Shown: positions 45,724 through 54,726, counted from the stretch's first letter. The stretch: 64,000 nt of DNA from Halosolutus gelatinilyticus (GCF_023028105.1 NZ_CP095491.1:3162001-3226000); one strand, 5' to 3'. Translations and numbers: made by a program. The notes: generated from the letters alone by a model not told the origin.

Positions 45724-45859
45724 GCCCGGTCTACGACGAGTACATGCAAAACGCTAGTCCCTTCGAATCAGGTACGCGTCGCGGACGTCCGATCGTCGGT
45801 TTGGATCACCCGATCGGTACTCGCGGATCACTCGATCGTCGCACCCCGTGCCCCGATCG

Positions 45860-46177
45860 TCACTCCTTGAACTCGAAGCCCCGACACAACTCGGCCTCGA
45901 TCCGATCGACGAGCTCCTCGAGGACGACCTCGAACTGGTCGTGCTCGGCGACGTTCGGAACGCGATCGGCAGGGTTGTCCGGAAGGTCGACTCGGAACTC
46001 GCCGTTTCCCTCGTAAACGGGTTCGCTCTCGCTCAGTATCTGCCGATCGATCGCGCGGAGGACCTCTGAGTCGTACCGGCCGTGTAACTGCTGGTAGGCG
46101 TTCGAGTACGCCTCCTGGAGTTCCTCGAAGTAGTGGACGTACTTCTCCTCGAACTTCGCCGGGTCGAATTCGGTCAT
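45860..46177 (-). CDS. DUF5783 family protein
   Basis: 105-aa acidic soluble protein; opening DPAKFEEKYVHYFEELQEAYSNAYQQLHGRYDSEVLRAIDRQIL and a later PADRVPNVAEHDQFEVVLEELVDRIEAEL are the haloarchaeal DUF5783 pattern. Function unknown. Confidence 0.8.
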   Translation of the reverse strand: MTEFDPAKFEEKYVHYFEELQEAYSNAYQQLHGRYDSEVLRAIDRQILSESEPVYEGNGEFRVDLPDNPADRVPNVAEHDQFEVVLEELVDRIEAELCRGFEFKE

Positions 46178-46294
46178 ATCCGCCCGTTCGGGTGGAGACG
46201 GATAACGCTGGTGGGAGCGGGATTCGGGTGCCGATCGCCGACTCCCTCCGGTGAAGTCCGCAGGCTTACGTCCGTGACGGACCTAGTCCCGCCG

Positions 46295-46618
46295 ATGACC
46301 GTCACCGTCCGATACGCCTGTCCGCACTGCGGCGCCGTCACCGGCGTCGAGCGCGCGCCCGATCTCGCGGACCGATCGGTCACCACGGTTCGCCAGCCGG
46401 GATGGGAGTACGCCCACCCGGACGACGAGAACCTCGAATCGGCCGACGGGATCGCGTTCGTCTGCGGCGAGGACGGCCCCGTCACCGATCCGGAGGGCGA
46501 ACCGATCGACGGCTGCGGGCGGCCCTTCTACCTTAACTTCGTCCGGTACGAACGCGGCGTCGAACTCGATCCCGATCCGCCGACTTACGGCGGGCCGCGG
46601 TTCGATTTTAACGCGTAG
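46295..46618 (+). CDS. zinc-ribbon-like conserved hypothetical protein
   Basis: 107 aa from ATG 46295 (MTVTVRYACPHCGAVT). An N-terminal CPHC plus two later cysteines (FVCGED and GCGRPF) could bind a metal. The frame upstream of 46295 is open but unlike protein. Function unknown. Confidence 0.65.
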   Translation: MTVTVRYACPHCGAVTGVERAPDLADRSVTTVRQPGWEYAHPDDENLESADGIAFVCGEDGPVTDPEGEPIDGCGRPFYLNFVRYERGVELDPDPPTYGGPRFDFNA

Positions 46619-46712
46619 TCATCGATCGTCCGGACCGCCTACCGGGTCACCGAGCGCTGGCACCGTCCGTAGTGAACACAATCCTTTTCGACCGCGGACC
46701 GCTGCTACCTGT

Positions 46713-47789
46713 ATGGACGAATCCGCTGTTCGCGACCGCCTCCGGACGGTCGAAGATCCGGAACTCGGCGACGACATCGTCTCGCTCGGGCTCGTCAACG
46801 AGATCGCTATCGACGGCGATCGAGTCGATATCGATCTCGCGCTCGGCGCGCCGTACTCCCCGACGGAGACGGCCCTCGCCGGCGAGGTTCGCGGGGCGCT
46901 CTCCGAGGAGGGCCTCGAGGTCGATCTCTCCGCGAGCATCCCCGATCGCGACGACCTCGCCGCCGAGGAACAGGTCCTGCCGAACGTCAAGAACGTGATC
47001 GCCGTCGCCTCCGGGAAAGGGGGCGTCGGCAAGTCGACCGTGGCGGTCAACCTCGCCGCCGGCCTCTCGCAACTCGGGGCCCGCGTGGGGCTGTTCGACG
47101 CCGACGTTTACGGGCCGAACGTCCCCCGAATGGTCGACGCCGACGAGCCGCCGATGGCCACCGAGGACGAAACCCTCGTCCCGCCCGAGAAGTACGGCGT
47201 GAAGCTGATGAGCATGGCATTCCTCACCGGCAAGGACGATCCCGTCATCTGGCGCGGCCCGATGGTCCACAAGGTCATCACGCAGCTAACGGAGGACGTC
47301 GAGTGGGGCCACCTCGACTACCTCGTCGTCGACCTGCCGCCGGGGACCGGCGACACCCAGCTGACGATGCTCCAGACCATGCCCGTCACCGGCGCGGTCA
47401 TCGTCACGACGCCCCAGGCCGTGGCGCTCGACGACGCCCGCAAGGGCCTCGAGATGTTCGCCAAGCACGACACCGTCGTGCTCGGCATCGCCGAGAACAT
47501 GTCGACGTTCGCCTGCCCCGACTGCGGCGGCGAACACGACATCTTCGGCTCCGGCGGCGGCGAGGCGTTCGCCGACGAACACGAGTTGCCGTTCCTCGGG
47601 TCGATCCCGCTCGATCCGTCCGTTCGCGAGGGCGGCGACGGCGGCAAGCCGACCGTCCTCGCCGACGGGGATGGGACCGCAGACGCCTTCCGGACGATCG
47701 TCGAGAACGTCGCCAACAACACCGGGATCGTCCACCGGCGCAGCATCTCTCAAACGCAGCGCAACCGGGCCCCCTCCGCCGATCGATGA
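46713..47789 (+). CDS. mrp: Mrp/NBP35 family Fe-S carrier ATPase
   Basis: 358 aa. An N-terminal DUF59/MIP18 domain (1-85: VEDPELGDDIVSLGLV) is fused to the Mrp ATPase: deviant Walker A GKGGVGKST (101-109), DADVYGPNVPRM, DLPPGTGDTQLT and the cluster-binding CPDC (Cys268, Cys271). It carries or inserts Fe-S clusters. The stop overlaps the next start (ATGA). Confidence 0.96.
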   Translation: MDESAVRDRLRTVEDPELGDDIVSLGLVNEIAIDGDRVDIDLALGAPYSPTETALAGEVRGALSEEGLEVDLSASIPDRDDLAAEEQVLPNVKNVIAVASGKGGVGKSTVAVNLAAGLSQLGARVGLFDADVYGPNVPRMVDADEPPMATEDETLVPPEKYGVKLMSMAFLTGKDDPVIWRGPMVHKVITQLTEDVEWGHLDYLVVDLPPGTGDTQLTMLQTMPVTGAVIVTTPQAVALDDARKGLEMFAKHDTVVLGIAENMSTFACPDCGGEHDIFGSGGGEAFADEHELPFLGSIPLDPSVREGGDGGKPTVLADGDGTADAFRTIVENVANNTGIVHRRSISQTQRNRAPSADR

Positions 47790-48028
47790 CCGCCGCAGAC
47801 GAGACCGAGGCGGACGATCGGTTCGAACCGGACCCGGAACGCGTCGCCACCCTCCGCGAAATCGCCGACGAGATTCGGGGCGAGACCAGCGAGAGCAAAC
47901 AACTGGCGAACGTTCTGTACCGGACGAGCGACCTCTACGACGAGGACGAGGAGACGACGCCCGAAGAGATCGTTCGAAACGTGAAGTTCATCCTCGAGGT
48001 CGTCGAACGCGGCGGGCTCGATCGCTGA
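47786..48028 (+). CDS. small conserved protein co-translated with mrp
   Basis: 80 aa from ATG 47786, overlapping the mrp stop by 4 bases. Highly acidic and helical (ERVATLREIADEIRGETSESKQLANVLYRTSDLYDEDE). No family recognised; the overlap suggests it works with Mrp. Confidence 0.7.
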   Translation: MTAADETEADDRFEPDPERVATLREIADEIRGETSESKQLANVLYRTSDLYDEDEETTPEEIVRNVKFILEVVERGGLDR

Positions 48029-48441
48029 CCGATCGAACCGCGCTCGAGTCGTCGACCGACGCCGAACGCCGTCGATCGTTCGAGTGTCCGTACTGCGTCG
48101 AAAGCGGCCGAATCCAACGCGGAGAACCGACCCGATAGCACGGCCGATCGGCGGAGCGCAGTCCATGCGTCCCCGCGGTTCGTGGTCTGGTAGCGGCGTC
48201 TCCGATCCGTGTCGATTCCGGTACTGACTGTCTGCTCATGTGCATTCGCGATCGGTCACGTGTCCCTGCACTATCCGATGAACGTATTCCCACACCTCGC
48301 ACGTCGGTGGCTGCATTTCCATACCATCTGATGGTTCTTGTACCCATGCAAGGGTATTACTTATCCGAGTGTGGCCGCTCCGTCCGGATACGAACCAGCG
48401 ACGAGGCGCCCGACGGCCCGTCACTGAATCCGGTGATTTCC
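48029..48441. promoter_or_regulatory. 413-base gap with the promoter of the coiled-coil/HhH gene
   Basis: No credible gene. A 5-bp dyad TACCC-ATGCAA-GGGTA (48341-48356) runs into GGGTATTACTTATCC (48352-48366), a probable TATA region, so the gene at 48442 has a leader of about 50 bases with GGTGAT 8 bases before the ATG as ribosome site. Confidence 0.45.
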
Positions 48442-49458
48442 ATGACTAACGTAACGACACCGATCGAAGCCACGTTCGAACTGCAGCGCCAGTCGATCAA
48501 GCAAAGCCAGCAACTGTTCGAGAGCGGACTCGAAATGCAGGAAAACGCCGCCGAAACGCTCCTCCGCAACGGAATCGCGGCGCAGCGAAGCGCTCAGAGC
48601 CAGGGAACCGAACTCGTCCGCCAGCTCTTCGACGCCCAACTCGAGGCGTTCGAGGCGGCGATGGACGAGAACGGGTACGACGTCCGATCGACGATCGACC
48701 AGCAGTTCGAGGAGAACGCAACGCAGACCCAGGAACTGCTGAACGAGGGGTTCGAGCAGAGCGCCGACCTGTTCCAGCACCTGCTGCACGCGCAGTTCGA
48801 CGCGATCGAATCGGTCCTCGACGCGGACGGGTACGACGTCCGGTCGGCCATCGACGAGGGGTTCGACGAGTTCGAACGGACGCAGGACGAAGCCTGGGAC
48901 GAATTCGAGTCGGAGTTCCTCGATGCGTTCGACGACCTGACCGAGCAGCAGCAGACGGTGGTCGCCGAGTCAATCGAGTCGGTGATCGAGGCGCAACAGG
49001 AGACCGAACAGCAGGCGGTCGAGGGCGTTCGGCTCGCCGAGGAGGCGACCGAGAACGTCCAGCAACAGACCGAGCAGGCCACCGAGGCCATCCAGCAGCA
49101 ATCCGAGCGGGTCACCGAGACCGTCAGGACGGCCCAGCAGCAAACCGGAGACGTCGCCGAAACGACTCGGGAGAGCACCCAGGATCTGGTCGGCGAAGCC
49201 GCCGAGGCGACCGCAGACGCGAGGCCGGAAACGAACGACGCGATCGAAACCGCGGCCGAAGGCGGGATTGAAGTTGCCGACGAGGGCCTGCAATCGATCG
49301 ACGGCGTCGGCCGGACCTACGCCGATCGCCTCGCCGAAGCGGGCATCGAGACGATCGGCGACCTCGCCGACGCGCAAGCGAGCGCCGTCGCCGAAGCCGC
49401 CGATATCTCGGAAGCGAACGCCGCCCAATGGATCGACGCGGCGCGCTCCCAAGAATAA
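48442..49458 (+). CDS. coiled-coil protein with internal repeat and C-terminal helix-hairpin-helix domain
   Basis: 338 aa from ATG 48442. Phasin-like amphipathic helices at the N-terminus (ELQRQSIKQSQQLFESGLEMQENAAETLL). An internal repeat has copy 1 at about 62-97 and copy 2 at about 114-148, both carrying a GYDVRS-[TA]-ID core. Then a Gln/Glu/Thr-rich coiled coil (160-275) and a HhH unit (about 283-335: LQSIDGVGRTYADRLAEAGIETIGDLAD). It may coat a surface or bind DNA; relation to polyhydroxyalkanoate phasins is only a guess. Confidence 0.75.
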   Translation: MTNVTTPIEATFELQRQSIKQSQQLFESGLEMQENAAETLLRNGIAAQRSAQSQGTELVRQLFDAQLEAFEAAMDENGYDVRSTIDQQFEENATQTQELLNEGFEQSADLFQHLLHAQFDAIESVLDADGYDVRSAIDEGFDEFERTQDEAWDEFESEFLDAFDDLTEQQQTVVAESIESVIEAQQETEQQAVEGVRLAEEATENVQQQTEQATEAIQQQSERVTETVRTAQQQTGDVAETTRESTQDLVGEAAEATADARPETNDAIETAAEGGIEVADEGLQSIDGVGRTYADRLAEAGIETIGDLADAQASAVAEAADISEANAAQWIDAARSQE

Positions 49459-49573
49459 TCGCAGCACCCGTTCGATTTTCGAACCTCGTCTCGTCGACCG
49501 CAGTATTTTGGCGCTCGCGTGAACGTTGCCCGTCAGGCGCGTTGCTTTTAGTTTTCTACCGCCAGGATCGAAT

Positions 49574-50221
49574 GTGGACGCGAATCAGCGATCCCGAGCG
49601 AACCCCTTCGGCATGGACGAGGAGTGTCGGAACTGTCCGGCGCTCTGCGAGACGCGCACCAACGTCGTTCACGGCTACGGCGACGTCGGCGCTGACTTCC
49701 TGTTCGTCGGCGAGCGACCGACCGCGACCGCGGACGAGCTGGGGGCCCCGTTTGCGGCTCCCGGCGGTGCCGACGACGCGGCCGGAACCTCCCTTCGTCG
49801 GATGCTCGAACGGGTGGGCCTCTGCGACGCGACATCGCCCCCGGAGCGGCCGCGCGTCGAGAACGTCTACCTGACGAACCTCACCCGCTGTCGCGATCCC
49901 GATCGGCGACCCACCGACGAGGAGGTGGACACCTGCGAGCCCTACCTCAACGCGGAGATCCGGATGATCAACCCGGAGATCCTCGTCCCCGTTGGCGAGC
50001 GCGCCCTCGAGGAGCTCGGCGAGGAGTACACGACGACACCGGCGGAGAAGCTCTCGCTGCCGGAGACGCATGCGACCACGATCCGCGGCCGCGGCTTCGA
50101 GCTCGTCCCGATGATCGAGCCCCGCGAGCAGACCGACGACCAGACCCAGGCGTGGCTCGAGCACTTCGTCGAGCTGATGGCGTCGGACTACCGGCAGACG
50201 AAGGGGCGCCAGGAGCGCTAG
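49574..50221 (+). CDS. uracil-DNA glycosylase family protein (Fe-S type)
   Basis: 215 aa from GTG 49574 (VDANQRSRANPFGMDEEC); ATG 49613 is the alternative. Cys18, Cys21 (CRNC), and later LTRC and DTCEPYL provide four cysteines for a 4Fe-4S cluster as in family 4/5 enzymes. The catalytic loop is GERPTATADELGAPFAAPGG, and the region ending VPVGERAL is like type-4 UDG. It removes uracil or damaged bases from DNA. The active-site motif is divergent, so activity is not assured. Confidence 0.85.
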   Translation: MDANQRSRANPFGMDEECRNCPALCETRTNVVHGYGDVGADFLFVGERPTATADELGAPFAAPGGADDAAGTSLRRMLERVGLCDATSPPERPRVENVYLTNLTRCRDPDRRPTDEEVDTCEPYLNAEIRMINPEILVPVGERALEELGEEYTTTPAEKLSLPETHATTIRGRGFELVPMIEPREQTDDQTQAWLEHFVELMASDYRQTKGRQER

Positions 50222-50255
50222 AACCGAGTTCGGTCGGCGGGCGAAGGCGGACCGT

Positions 50256-50474
50256 CTACCAGTAGGGATTCTCGCGCCATCGCTTCGATCGAGCGCCGAG
50301 CAGCACCAGCGTCCCGACGGCGATCGCGGCGACGACGAGCGATCCGATCGTCGGCGCGAACCATGCGCCGGGAGAACCGAGCAGGTAGCCGTCGACGAAC
50401 CCCCAGACGCCGACGATCCCCAGCAGGACGGCCGTGAGGGTCGCGAGCAACCCGGTACTCGTTCGAATATCCAT
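50256..50474 (-). CDS. two-span small membrane protein
   Basis: 72 aa from ATG 50474 (MDIRTSTGLLATL). Two hydrophobic segments (about 8-30 and 38-60) and a basic C-terminus (RSKRWRENPYW). Function unknown. Convergent with the glycosylase gene. Confidence 0.6.
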   Translation of the reverse strand: MDIRTSTGLLATLTAVLLGIVGVWGFVDGYLLGSPGAWFAPTIGSLVVAAIAVGTLVLLGARSKRWRENPYW

Positions 50475-50580
50475 ACGGGACCGCACACGCTCGGGCCTCA
50501 TAAGTCGTCGGGGGATGGCACGTCCCGTGCGGACCGGGCGGAAGCGCCGCGTTCAAGGCCGGCCGGGCCGGAGTGAGCGT

Positions 50581-51321
50581 ATGATCATCGTGGTCCCGGT
50601 CGATCCGCCCCGGGACGGGCTGGTGCTGTCGTCGCTCGTCGATCGGACGCCGGTCTCGGAGTCGGAGGCGGTCGCGCTCTACGAGGCCGCAGCGACCGAC
50701 GTGCTTCGGGCCGCCGCGTCGAGCGGCGGCGACTTGCTGGTCAACTACCGTGACGCGGAGGCCCTTCCCGACGACCACGCGAACGGCGATCCCGAGGCCG
50801 AGATCCGAGCGCTCGCGGCCGACGCCCTTCCGGACGTCGAAAACGTCCGATTCGAACGCCAGGTCGGGTCGACCCGCGCCGCCAGGGTCGGAAACACCGT
50901 CACCCACTTGCTCGAACGCGAGGACGCTCAGAGCGTCGGCGTCCTCGAACCGACGGCGCCGCTGGTGGCCCGGATGGAACTCGACGGCGCGGCGATGACC
51001 CTGCGCCGCCACGACGTCGTGCTCGGGCCGTCGACCGCCGGCGGGGTCTACTTCGCCGGCTTCGCCGAGACGATCGACTTCACCGACGCGTACGACGCGC
51101 CCGCGTTGTCGACGCTTTCGGCCCGAGCGGAGGAGGCCGATCGAAGCCTCGGATTCGCGCCGACGCTCCCGACGATCGAGACCGAAGCGGGGCTGTGCGC
51201 GACGATCGCGGGGCTCGACGCCCGATCGACGACCGACCGACCAGGAGGAGAGACGACGGCTGCGATCGTCGAGGAACTGGGGCTGGTCGTCGGGCCGGAC
51301 CGGGATCTCGATCGGGGGTAG
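50581..51321 (+). CDS. DUF2064-like nucleotide-sugar/GT-A-like protein
   Basis: 246 aa. It opens MIIVVPVDPPRDGLVLSSL. The middle AARVGNTVTHLLEREDAQSVGVLEPTAP followed by RRHDVVLGPSTAGGVYFAGF has the layout of DUF2064 (GT-A fold) proteins, where DVVLGPAxDGGYYL is typical. The DxD-like metal motif is not evident, so it may have lost transferase activity. Confidence 0.65.
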   Translation: MIIVVPVDPPRDGLVLSSLVDRTPVSESEAVALYEAAATDVLRAAASSGGDLLVNYRDAEALPDDHANGDPEAEIRALAADALPDVENVRFERQVGSTRAARVGNTVTHLLEREDAQSVGVLEPTAPLVARMELDGAAMTLRRHDVVLGPSTAGGVYFAGFAETIDFTDAYDAPALSTLSARAEEADRSLGFAPTLPTIETEAGLCATIAGLDARSTTDRPGGETTAAIVEELGLVVGPDRDLDRG

Positions 51322-51362
51322 ACCGATAACCATTTTTGGGCGCGAGGAAAAGGGGGTGGTGA

Positions 51363-51446
51363 GGTGGGGTAGCGAAGCGGCCTAACGCGCCTGCCTTGAG
51401 AGCAGGTGGCTGTCAAGCCTCATGGGTTCGAATCCCATCCCCACCG
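51363..51446 (+). tRNA. tRNA-Ser(UGA)
   Basis: 84 bases. Acceptor GGTGGGG (51363-51369) pairs with CCCCACC (51439-51445), discriminator G at 51446. The anticodon stem CCTGC/GCAGG encloses the loop CTTGAGA with anticodon TGA. A long variable arm (TGGCTGTCAAGCCTC) marks class II, and the T arm is TGGG-TTCGAATC-CCA. CCA is not encoded. Its last 21 bases are repeated at 51623-51643. Confidence 0.93.
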
Positions 51447-51643
51447 CCTTCTCGCGAGCACACCACGACGAGCGCAGTCGTTCGAGACGGCGAAGCCGTC
51501 TCGTGATGACGAAAGACGCGGAGCGTCTTTCGAACCACGAGGAGTATCGCGAGTGTGAAGGCGTCAAGACGGGGTTTCAATTAGACCAGTCGCGCGCAGC
51601 GAAGCGAGCACGTCTGGGCGTAGTTCGAATCCCATCCCCACCG
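51426..51643. repeat. direct duplication of the tRNA-Ser 3' end (att-like pair)
   Basis: A 21-bp sequence ending in CCCATCCCCACCG occurs at 51426-51446 (inside the tRNA) and 51623-51643. The 176 bases between encode nothing I can support. They contain two perfect hairpins with 3-base loops: CGAGACGGC-GAA-GCCGTCTCG (51483-51503) and GAAAGACGC-GGA-GCGTCTTTC (51511-51531). This is how integration at a tRNA gene, or its scar after deletion, looks. Confidence 0.7.
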
Positions 51644-51708
51644 TTTTTCCGCGACCTATTGGAGCGATTTCGTGAGCGACAGCGATCGAACCATCGTCTG
51701 CCTCCCGC

Positions 51709-52266
51709 TCACTCACCTCCATCATCCGATCGATCGCCGTCCTCGGGCACCGTGTAGTCGGGGATCCACGGCGGCATCGATCGGTCCTTCGACCACTGGA
51801 ACAGGTGGCGCTTTTCGTTCGCGTAGTAGTAGCGGTAGGCGTCGACGACGTCGTCGGCCGTCCACCGTCCCGTGACCTGGGGCGGGTCTTCGGATCGATC
51901 GGTCGGCCATTCGAGGTCCCGAACCGCGTCGGCGTCCAGCGATCGAACGGTGGCCCAGCAGCCGTGTCGATCGTCTGACTCGTGGTCCCACCGGTACCGC
52001 CACTCCTCGTGGGCCGCCCGCGTGTACGCTTCGAGCAGCCGCCAGTTATCGTACGACCGCGCCGCCCATCGGGTGAGCGGGTGGTCGGGGTGCGTGAAGT
52101 ACAGGTCCCGGCCCTCGGCCTCGGGCGGCGATTCCGGGTAGCCGTTCAATTGGATCGCGGTCGTGAGCACCATCGAGCACTCGAAGACGCTGCTCGTGAC
52201 GTGTCGATCGACGAGCCACCTCGCGGTCCTCTCGAGGTCCCGATCGAGCCAGAATGCGTTGACCAT
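51709..52266 (-). CDS. phage-associated family protein, function unknown
   Basis: 185 aa from ATG 52266 (MVNAFWLDRDLERTARWL). The layout (opening FWLDRDLERTARWLVDRHVTSSVFECSMVL, then THPDHPLTRWAARSYDNWRLLEAYTRAAHEEWRYRW and a closing AYRYYYANEKRHLFQWSKDRSMPPWI) resembles a family I know from tailed phages, which opens with a FYLDxDP/HVDKHVV pattern. The conserved His residues may bind metal. It sits 65 bases beyond the duplicated tRNA end, so it may be cargo of an old integration. Confidence 0.65.
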   Translation of the reverse strand: MVNAFWLDRDLERTARWLVDRHVTSSVFECSMVLTTAIQLNGYPESPPEAEGRDLYFTHPDHPLTRWAARSYDNWRLLEAYTRAAHEEWRYRWDHESDDRHGCWATVRSLDADAVRDLEWPTDRSEDPPQVTGRWTADDVVDAYRYYYANEKRHLFQWSKDRSMPPWIPDYTVPEDGDRSDDGGE

Positions 52267-52352
52267 CCCCGTTCGAGGCGACGTCGCGGAAGAGGGTAGG
52301 TGCCTCGCCTGCAGCGAGGCCAAGGCGGTGACGATCGAATGTGGTGAGAGGG

Positions 52353-53195
52353 ATGCACGCGACGATCGCAGCGACGAGGGAACCGATGGGCGGATTGCTA
52401 TCCGTCGCTCCCACGAGCGGGGTCGTCGACGTTCTCGCCCCGCTGTTCGCGATCGGTCTCGCGCTCGTTCACGTCTTCGCGGGCCGACTTCGATTCCTCA
52501 ACGCGATCCCGCGAAGCCGATGGCTCTCGTTCGCCGGCGGCGTCTCAGTCGCGTACGTCTTCGTCCACATCCTCCCCCAGGTCGGGGCCGCCGCGGAGAC
52601 GATCGACGAGAGCGGGACGATCCTCGCTGCGATCGACTACCACATCTACCTCGTCACGCTCGCGGGGTTCATCGCCTTCTACGGGCTCGAACGGTTCGCC
52701 GAGGTCGGGTTCGAGTCCCCCGTCGATCTCGCGGATTCGACCTCGAACGCCGAGTCGAACCACCCACGGCGAGCGGACGATCGTGACTCGTCGGACGGAG
52801 TCTTCTGGCTGCACACGGGGTCGTTCGCCGCGTACAACGCGCTGATCGGCTACCTCCTCGTCCACCCCGAGACGCCGGGTGCGGTGAACCTGGCGTTCTT
52901 TTTCGTCGCGATGGCGATGCACTTCGTCGTGAACGACGTCGGCCTCCGCGATCACCACGGGCGGTTCTACCGCGGATACGGCCGCTGGGTGCTCGCCGTG
53001 GCGGTAGTTCTCGGCCTCCTCGTCGGCTACGCGACGACCGTCGGCGAGTTCACGCTCGCGGTCCTGTTCGCGTTCCTCTCCGGGGGCGTCGTTCTCAACG
53101 TGATCAAGGAGGAACTCCCATCCGAGCGCCGCAGCAGGTTCTGGTCGTTCACCGCCGGGGCGGCGGGGTACTCGCTCCTGTTGCTCACCATCTAG
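52353..53195 (+). CDS. ZIP-like integral membrane protein
   Basis: 280 aa from ATG 52353; ATG 52386 is possible. About eight hydrophobic segments. FAGGVSVAYVFVHILPQV and later FFFVAMAMHFVVNDVGLRDHHGR place His, Asn and Asp residues as in ZIP metal transporters, but the typical HExxH is absent. An acidic loop (about 120-148) is cytoplasmic-type. Transport of divalent cations is plausible, not proven. Confidence 0.6.
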   Translation: MHATIAATREPMGGLLSVAPTSGVVDVLAPLFAIGLALVHVFAGRLRFLNAIPRSRWLSFAGGVSVAYVFVHILPQVGAAAETIDESGTILAAIDYHIYLVTLAGFIAFYGLERFAEVGFESPVDLADSTSNAESNHPRRADDRDSSDGVFWLHTGSFAAYNALIGYLLVHPETPGAVNLAFFFVAMAMHFVVNDVGLRDHHGRFYRGYGRWVLAVAVVLGLLVGYATTVGEFTLAVLFAFLSGGVVLNVIKEELPSERRSRFWSFTAGAAGYSLLLLTI

Positions 53196-53355
53196 GCCTC
53201 GTTGCACCTGTCTCCGGTGCGCCTATCCCGTCGGGGGTACGATACTCGAGTATGATCACTGCCGCCGCCACGAACGCAATCGGCGACCGATCGCGGACGC
53301 TTGAGACCGACGAGCAGACGGCGTCGAGACGGACGCGGGTTCCGGCGAGGGGGAG

Positions 53356-54726
53356 ATGGTAGACGTCGCGCTCTCCGCGGCGCGGCTGGCCGGCGCGTTC
53401 TTTCTCGTCTTCCTGAACGGATTCTTCGTCGCCGCCGAGTTCTCGTACGTCCGGATCCGATCGACGGCCGTCGAAACGCTCGTCGAGGAGGGGCAGGCGG
53501 GATCGGAACTCCTGCAGGAGGCCGTCGAAAACCTCGACGACTACCTTGCCGTCACCCAGCTGGGGATTACGATCGCCTCGCTGGGACTCGGCTGGCTCGG
53601 CGAACCCGCCGTCGCGGCGTTGCTCGAACCGGTTCTCGCCCCCGTCCTGCCCGAGGGCACTCTCCACCTCGTTTCGTTCGCCATTGGCTTCGGCTTCATC
53701 ACGTTCCTGCACGTCGTCTTCGGCGAACTCGCGCCGAAGACGATATCCATCGCCGAGGCCGAGCGTGTCGCCCTGCTGGTCTCCCCTCCGATGAAGGTCT
53801 TCTACTACCTGTTCGTCCCCGGAATCATCGTCTTCAACGGGACGGCGAACTTCTTCACGCGCCTGATCGGCATCCCGCCCGCTTCGGAAACCGATGAAAC
53901 GCTCTCCGAGGAGGAGATTCTGACCGTGTTGTCGCGCTCCGGGCACGAGGGAGAGATCGATAAGGGCGAAGTGGAGATGATCGAGCACGTCTTCGAACTC
54001 GACGACACGGCCGTCCGGGAAGTCATGGTCCCCCGACCGGACGTCGTTTCCGTCCCCGCCGATCTCCCTCTCTCGGAACTTCGATCGCTGGTCCTCGACG
54101 CGGGTCACACCCGGTATCCGGTTCTCGACGCCAACGACGGCGACCAGATGGTCGGTTACGTCGACGTCAAGGATCTGTTGCGGGCGATCGACGCCGACGA
54201 CGGCGACGGGCAGTGGGACCACGCGACGGTCGGGGACATCGCACGAGACGTGCCGGTCGTCCCCGAGACCGCCACGATCGGCGACCTCCTGCGACAGTTC
54301 CAGCGCGAGCAGCGCCAGCTCGCCGGGGTGATCGACGAGTGGGGCGTCTTCGAGGGGATCGCGACCGTCGAAGACGTCGTCGAAGCGGTCGTCGGCGACC
54401 TCCGCGACGAGTTCGACGTCGACGGCCGCGAACCCTCGATCGATCGCCGCGAGGACGGTGCGTACCTCGTCGACGGGGCCATTCCCCTCTCCGAGGTCAA
54501 CGAGCGCCTGGACGCCGATTTCGAAGCGGACGAGTTCGGAACGATCGGCGGCCTCGTCCTCGATCGACTGGGGCGCGCGCCGGAGGCTGGCGACCGAGTC
54601 GAGGTCGACGGTTACGCGCTCACGGTCGATCGCGTCGACGGCGCTCGCGTCTCCTCGATCGTGATTCAGGAGGGACAGCGGCGGGGAGAGTCAGTCGAGT
54701 ATGACGAGTCCGATCAGTCCAACTGA
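53356..54726 (+). CDS. CNNM/CorC (hemolysin C-like) transporter protein
   Basis: 456 aa. DUF21 membrane domain (1-190: FLNGFFVAAEFSYVRIR, VTQLGITIASLGLGWLGEP, VVFGELAPKTISI), a CBS pair (about 215-350: VREVMVPRPDVVSVPADLPLSELR, GYVDVKDLL) and a C-terminal CorC_HlyC domain (about 370-445). Members export Mg2+ or other cations. GTP- or ATP-responsive control through CBS is known in the family. Confidence 0.95.
   Translation: MVDVALSAARLAGAFFLVFLNGFFVAAEFSYVRIRSTAVETLVEEGQAGSELLQEAVENLDDYLAVTQLGITIASLGLGWLGEPAVAALLEPVLAPVLPEGTLHLVSFAIGFGFITFLHVVFGELAPKTISIAEAERVALLVSPPMKVFYYLFVPGIIVFNGTANFFTRLIGIPPASETDETLSEEEILTVLSRSGHEGEIDKGEVEMIEHVFELDDTAVREVMVPRPDVVSVPADLPLSELRSLVLDAGHTRYPVLDANDGDQMVGYVDVKDLLRAIDADDGDGQWDHATVGDIARDVPVVPETATIGDLLRQFQREQRQLAGVIDEWGVFEGIATVEDVVEAVVGDLRDEFDVDGREPSIDRREDGAYLVDGAIPLSEVNERLDADFEADEFGTIGGLVLDRLGRAPEAGDRVEVDGYALTVDRVDGARVSSIVIQEGQRRGESVEYDESDQSN

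Noticed and set aside
47671-48138. 155-codon forward frame ending in a CPYC-containing tail
   Set aside because: Overlaps mrp and its partner out of frame; the zinc-finger-like tail at about 48080-48138 has no start of its own.
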